Below are positions 55,752 through 64,000 of a DNA stretch of 64,000 bases, in pieces. This DNA comes from Halichoerus grypus (lineage: Eukaryota > Chordata > Mammalia > Carnivora > Phocidae). Every line of letters begins with the position of its first letter. The stretch's first letter is position 1. The translations under genes were made by a program, and so were the position numbers. The notes beneath the pieces are model-generated. The model was not told where the DNA came from and did no database searches. It saw only the letters and a list, made by a program, of their open reading frames with translations. Location: positions 127,267,444-127,331,443 of the forward strand of contig NC_135719.1 in the NCBI RefSeq assembly GCF_964656455.1, in the 5' to 3' direction.

Positions 55752-56387
55752 AAAGCCTTTCTCTTTCAAGCATGAAAGTTCCTCCGGCCCCAGCCCAGTG
55801 CTAGTGCCCCAGGCTTTGCAGAGCCAAACCTTCATTTAACCTTCATTATTTCCAGTCTCTGAGCCTAGCTCCTCTCAGCCTCCCTCCTTCTCTCTTTCAG
55901 TGTCCTCAGTAAAGGGGTCGGGTAGTGGGGTCTTTAGGGGCCTTTCAGCCCACCTCCTTTGGTTCCATGGATACAAGACGGTATTCGGGCCAGTGGTCAT
56001 GAACAGGCTGAGGTTCCATGCCCAGGAGTTTGGAGTACACCTTATTCCTTTCTTCCCCATCTCCCCACACATCTCTGGGGTCTCTGGGCTGAGCAGGAGA
56101 GTAAGGGTAAGGCAGACTGCCTTGTGTCCAAAAGAGTCCAAGATCCCCAAGTAAGAGCACAAAGGGACTGGGGGCAAAAGGGAGAGGAAAGCTAGGTTAC
56201 TCGGGGACTAGATTTCTCATTCGGTATCCATGGCCCTGCAGCCAGGTCAGCAGGTCACAGGGCAAAGGCCACATGGGTCTCTGGTGACTTTCACCTTTCA
56301 ATGCCCAGGGGCCCTGTGTAGGCCACCTGGCTTATCTAAGGCTTCCCACCCCACCCAGTGTGCACTTCCTGGCAAGAGTCTACACTG

Positions 56388-56583
56388 AGGGGGCGCCTGG
56401 GTGGCTCAGTCGTTGAGTGTCTGCCTTCGGCTCGGGTCATGATCCCAGATTCCTGGGATCGAGCCCCGCATCGGGCTCCCTGCTCGGCGGGATGCCTGCT
56501 TCTCCCTCTCCCACTCCCCCTGCTTGTGTTCCCTCTCTCGCTGTCTCTCTCTGTCAAATAAATAAAATCTTAAAAAAAAAAAA
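56388..56583 (+). mobile_element. Young SINEC between NGB and POMT2
   Basis: Full-length, nearly identical to the copy in NGB intron 3. Flanked by AAGAGTCTACACTG at 56374-56387 and 56584-56597. Confidence 0.95.
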
Positions 56584-56974
56584 AAGAGTCTACACTGGGG
56601 ACCTTCTTGCTTCCTTTCTCCTTTGGACAGGGTCTGGGTCTGATAAGTTAATGGCAGTTAATGGCTTTAGCTGGTGAGTGGTGGAGTCAGCACTCACTTG
56701 GTCTCAAGCCAGGAGGAGGGGGCTGAGTGTGCTGTAATCTCTACTTCCCTGGAAAAAAAGGCCTGAGAACCTGGCTGGGCCTATGCAGGGCCAGCGGGGA
56801 GGGAGGGTGTTCCAACCAGGAGACGGAGGGTCTGAGTCCATATTTGAGGGCTGAAGAAGTCACAGGATCTCCCCTCGTTGCCTGGCATCTGCCCAGGACT
56901 TGGGCAGCAGGTTCTAGAGGAGGAGAGTTGAGTGCTGTTCTAGAGCCCGTGCTGTCACTGAGGTGGGGCTGTCG

Positions 56975-57235
56975 ACAATAACGGAGCCAGCATCCACTGA
57001 GCACTCCTGTCCCGACTCTTTACAAGGATCTTTACATCATTCACTCTTCATCCTCACAAGACCTCTATCAAGTAGGTACCATTTGTTATAATCTGGTTAC
57101 ACTGTTGAGGAAACAGAAGCCCAGGGGTTTGGTCACGTGCCCCAGATCACATAATTGTAAGCAGTGGGGCCAGGATTTGCCCTCAAGTCTGACTCCAGCC
57201 CATTCTCTAGGCCTTTGTGCTCCATGGCCTCCTTC
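56975..57235 (-). repeat. MIR, reverse, between NGB and POMT2
   Basis: CACTGAGCACTCCTGTCCCG, GTTGAGGAAACAGAAGCCCA, GATCACATAATTGTAAGCAG. Confidence 0.8.
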
Positions 57236-58477
57236 ACTTTGATGGACTGTGACCAAGAGCTATGTCCATAGTTGAGACCAAGCCAAGGTCACTGGGTCTA
57301 GGTCAGTGGTGTCCTGGAGCTGGCTCTTCGATGGCTCCAGAGAGCCAGCTGGACACATCTATCTTTCCTAATTCTCGTGTAGTGACATCAGGACGGTAGC
57401 CCGAAATGGGCCATAGTGGGAGTATTTACACCGCGGAAATTGGCAAGTGCTATCAGGGCTTGTTTTCCTCCCCGAAGACCACTGGGCTGGGTGCAGCTGG
57501 ATGAGCTGTGGATGCATTAAGCAGCATGTACAAAGGAACATGCTAAATCTGGACACCTCTGAGCTACGTCCAGGCCTTCTCCCAAGGGATCCAGGGTTGC
57601 CAGGTTGTCCTGGGAAGGTGCTTCTAGCCCCAGGACCAAGCTGGAGCAGCAGAAAAGCCCAACTTGGTGCCCAGGCCTGGCCCTGCTGTGGACTAATCCC
57701 AGGAGTTTAGGCAAATAACGTCATCTCTCATGGGTAGAATGGAGACAAACCAGCACTGACTTCACTGTGCCTTCATGAGGATTAGGTGTTACAGAGGTGT
57801 GGGCGCTTGGTAAGCTGTGTCAGTCAAGAAGAAGTGTTTGGTCCTTTTCTAACTTGCCTAGACACGGCATTTTCCATCCCTGCAGATCTGCATAAGCCCC
57901 TCCCCACCCCCTCCAGCCACTCTGGTCCCAAGGCGGGGGGGGGGGGGGGTTTGGGGGGGCAGGCCGCCCCCACTTCACAGAGCAGTGCTACTCCTCTCCT
58001 CCCCTGCTTACCGCCAACACACATCAGCTCTCGCGTCCTTTGGACCCTTAACATCACTGCTGATGACGGAAGACCCCTGCCAGGATGGGGCCTCTGGTGA
58101 GCGCAGTGGAAGCTGCTGCAGGCTCGGCCACGCAGCTGCCTCAGGGGCGGACAACTGCTACTCCCTCACGCTCCTCGCCCTGCTGTGTGGCGGGTTACAA
58201 GAGAAAAAAGGTCCAGCTTCCTACTTATTTTGGAATAAGTTAAAATAAATTAAAAGAACAACCAACATTACTCAAGTAAGCTTGTAAGTGGGAGGCCCAA
58301 ATGCCCCCTGGGGTAACGAGGCTCACCTGCCCAGCCAGGGCCTCTCCTCGAATTAGAACGGCCTCAGACACTGAGACACAGTGGAATGGTTCTTGCACTC
58401 AAAACATCCCTGTCTTCTTTCTGGGAACCCGAGGGAAAGTCAGATTCAATTAAGGACAAGAAGAACACCATGGCATT

Positions 58478-60935
58478 CAAAATAAGAGCTATTTATTACA
58501 AAAGTAAATGGCCTCTGATTATCTGTGGAAACTTTTTATATATATAAAATTGTGGCCCAAAAAGCTGGCTGGAGGTTGGGCTAACAAACATCTTCTTCCT
58601 CCACCAGCAAGTTTGTGGGGCATGTCACATTTCCGCCAATTCCTGGGCACTGGAGCCCACATTCAGAGCCCCACCTTGATCGCCCCTCTCCCCAGTGTCT
58701 TCCACCGACCAAACCTGAGCACTGGAAGCTGCATCAACCCATATGGCCTTGTCCTCAGAGAAGTGTCTGCTAGTCTGGGCTAAGAGGAAGAGGAGGGAGT
58801 GAGCCAACAATTCTTCTCTCATCCTCGGAACGCAGTATTAAGAGAGAGAAGAACCCTTTGTCCCCAGTGTGGCCAAATTAGGAGGGAGCCATGGGCAGGA
58901 AGCTGGCTGGGCTTTCTCCTTCCTCACGCTCACTCAGAGTGGCTGCCTCTCTGCTCCTTGGGAGTTCCTCCCTTCCAACAAGTCCCTAGTAGGAAATAAG
59001 AAGGTGCAAGGGGACATCAGTCACCTCCCAGTTGTCACGGGGTCATGGTTCTTGGCTGAGGGGCAAGCACAGACTCTTCATTCTCCCTCCAGAAAAACCC
59101 ACCCAGATGGCTACCCCCAACCAGCTTAGAAGAAACCAACTCCATCTTTGGGGAGGACAGACAGTGGTGCGGTAGAAGGGGTGAGCAGAAGTTCTCCATC
59201 CCTGCTCTCCTTCCCTTCCAGAAACACAATTAAGCCCACAGCCCAGACTCAGCACACAGGCAGCATTTCCTGCCAGGGGAAGTCAAAAAGGGTTGCAGCC
59301 CTGGGAGAGGGAGGTCATCACACCCCAGATCTAATTAACAAACCTGCCTTGCTTTTGACATTGCTGCATTTCCTCTATTAACATTAATGATGGCTGGTCT
59401 GAATGGCTAAGGATGGCCAGAAGCTTCCCTCCCCACTGCCCAGTAGGTAGCACAGCCTGTCCCTGGGCCCAATTTCCAGTCTCCGTGGCAACCGCCTCCC
59501 GAAGATGCTCTAAAGAGCTCTGACCCTGTCAGAAGTGGTGGGGGCTACAGAGGAGGGAAGATGAAGTGTGGCAGAGCCTCATCATTAAACCTGGAAGCAT
59601 CACAGTCCTCTGAGACAAAATACTCTCATGCACCGGCAGGAGGGAGGCAGCCTGAAGAGCGGGCCCGGGGCTAGTTTGGTTCTGACCCAAGGGTTTTCTT
59701 AATCTCTTCCATTTGGGAAGGAAGTGAAAGGAACAGCTCTGAGCTTCTTGCTTGGGCTTTAAAGTGGTAGAGAGTAGAAGCTTTGCTGCATTTCTCGGTG
59801 CTCTAGGTCTTTGGGAGAAAGAGATCAGTGGAACAGTGACACAGAGAAAGGGAAATGAAATGCATCCAGGGCAGCAGGGAAGACTAGAGAAGTAAAAGTG
59901 GGGAACACCTCATGAGTGACAGGAACATCAACCCAGACAGGCTGGAGCAGCCCACTGGGACCCCAGCCCGGCACCACAGATCCCTGCCCTGCTGCCCACC
60001 AGCCTCAGCTGCTAAGGGGCCCCAAAGGTTCCCCCAACCATGGGGAGAATGCATCTGTCCCACCTCGTAGCCAGGATGGATGCAGACGGAAAAGGACAGA
60101 CAGCAAGAAACCACCTCTGGCACGCAGGGCCTTGGGAACAGAGCAGCCAGGGATAGGACGCCATTCCTCCCACCAGTCATCATGTGGTGTTTTCAGAGAG
60201 CAAGGAACCAAGGGCTGGTGAGTGCTCGGCTGCCTCACTCCAGAGCCCAGTCCTCTGTGCACGCCGCAGGGAGTGCAGCCACCTGCTGCCCCAGAGACCT
60301 CCCAGCAGCTGCCCCCCTCCCCACACCGGCAAGCAGCTGGGAGGCCCTCCAGCTCAGGGGCGCTCAGCTCTATTTGTTTGTGGGGAGAAGGCCGGCACAG
60401 CTTTGATGGCCCCATCTGCTCCGCCCTTGGTGATATCCCAAAGTGGGGCCAGTGAGCTCAGCCTTGTTGGAGGTCAGAGAATTTTTGATGGCTCTTGCTT
60501 TCAAGCCAAATCCAGTGTGAAAGAAATACCAGAAAATACTACTATAGCCCTGGACTATTTCTTACAGTTTATGACACTCAGCTGTCCACAGTCATGGTCT
60601 ATATTCCACAGGTGTATGGACAAATGAACCCTCCCACTCCCACACACTCACGCCCACTCTCTCACACACTCATCCTTATGTTGCACACTCGGGGAAATGG
60701 GCCTGAGAGATGTCCGCTGTTGCTGAGCCATTCCCAGCGGTGGGATCTCTGCAGACAGCGCTGCAGCTCTCCCTAGTGCTGGGCTAAATTCCAGGTATGC
60801 TCCCAGAGCTTGGTCCTGGCAGGCAGCAGAATTCCTCGGGCTCCTCAGGCAGCTTTGCCCACAGCTGGGAGGGTCTGGCTGCACGGCTGGCTGTCCCCAG
60901 AAAGTTCCTGGATTCAGGCTGGAGTAGCAGTAGCT
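58478..60935 (-). other. POMT2: POMT2 3' UTR
   Basis: About 2.46 kb from the POMT2 stop to a minus-strand AATAAA. It contains no recognisable SINEC. The length is plausible for POMT2 but the end point is inferred. Confidence 0.55.
58492..58497 (-). promoter_or_regulatory. POMT2: AATAAA polyadenylation signal of POMT2
   Basis: TTTATT on the plus strand is AATAAA for the minus-strand gene, downstream of the POMT2 stop and well clear of the NGB promoter. Confidence 0.55.
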
Positions 60936-63760
<2,825 letters not shown>

Positions 63761-64000
63761 CTGCAGGAAAATGGCAAAAAAGAAGCTAGTCAAGGCAGAG
63801 ATCTAGAGAGCTGACAGAAATGTGAGGAATGGGCATCTCCGACAGATAGCCAACTGTCAAGAGAAACCTCCCGTCTCCCTCCGTTGTGGGGAAGAATCTG
63901 GTGCTTGTTCTCAGTCACTGTCCACCTGCTTATGACTGCCTTACTTCTACCAACACACAAGCTTCCAATGCCACCAGGGACAGTCCATTCAGACCCACTA

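Larger units (their letters stand above)
54870..58477. other. Intergenic region between the NGB promoter and the POMT2 3' end
   Basis: Contains two SINECs, a MIR and a long G run at 57935-57959. No coding sequence supported. Confidence 0.6.

Overview
The window is mammalian nuclear DNA from a carnivore. Fourteen copies of the carnivore tRNA-Lys-type SINE (SINEC/Can-SINE) are scattered through it, several with intact target-site duplications. Their internal sequence looks more like arctoid carnivores (bears, pinnipeds, mustelids) than dog or cat, but the species cannot be fixed from this alone. Three genes are recognisable in the order TMEM63C(+) - NGB(-) - POMT2(-), which is the conserved order of human 14q24.3.

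TMEM63C (6871 to about 44680) has 22 coding exons. I assembled them by splice signals, reading phase and protein family knowledge. They join in frame without a break into an 805-residue OSCA/TMEM63 mechanosensitive-channel protein. Positions 1-6870 hold no coding sequence I can support and are probably 5' UTR introns or flank. The introns carry MIR, L2, L1 and SINEC copies, a roughly 1.5 kb CCCCAG/CTGGGG hexanucleotide satellite (23125-24606), an alternating purine-pyrimidine CA/CG tract (30090-30428) and a decayed hAT DNA transposon that still shows transposase coding remnants (32675-34237). The last exon is followed by a 3' UTR with a proximal and a distal polyadenylation signal.

An intergenic stretch of about 4.6 kb (44690-49330) separates the convergent TMEM63C and NGB 3' ends and is largely antisense L2. 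NGB (49330 to about 54790, minus strand) is intact: four exons, 151 residues, haem ligands His64 and His96, and a CpG-island promoter. It differs from the human protein as I remember it at a few sites, notably Lys53 where human has Glu53.

POMT2 (58478 to beyond 64000, minus strand) is represented by its 3' UTR and its last six coding exons (199 residues, the C-terminal membrane part of protein O-mannosyltransferase 2). The rest lies past the right edge. The three genes are not functionally linked; their proximity is conserved synteny.
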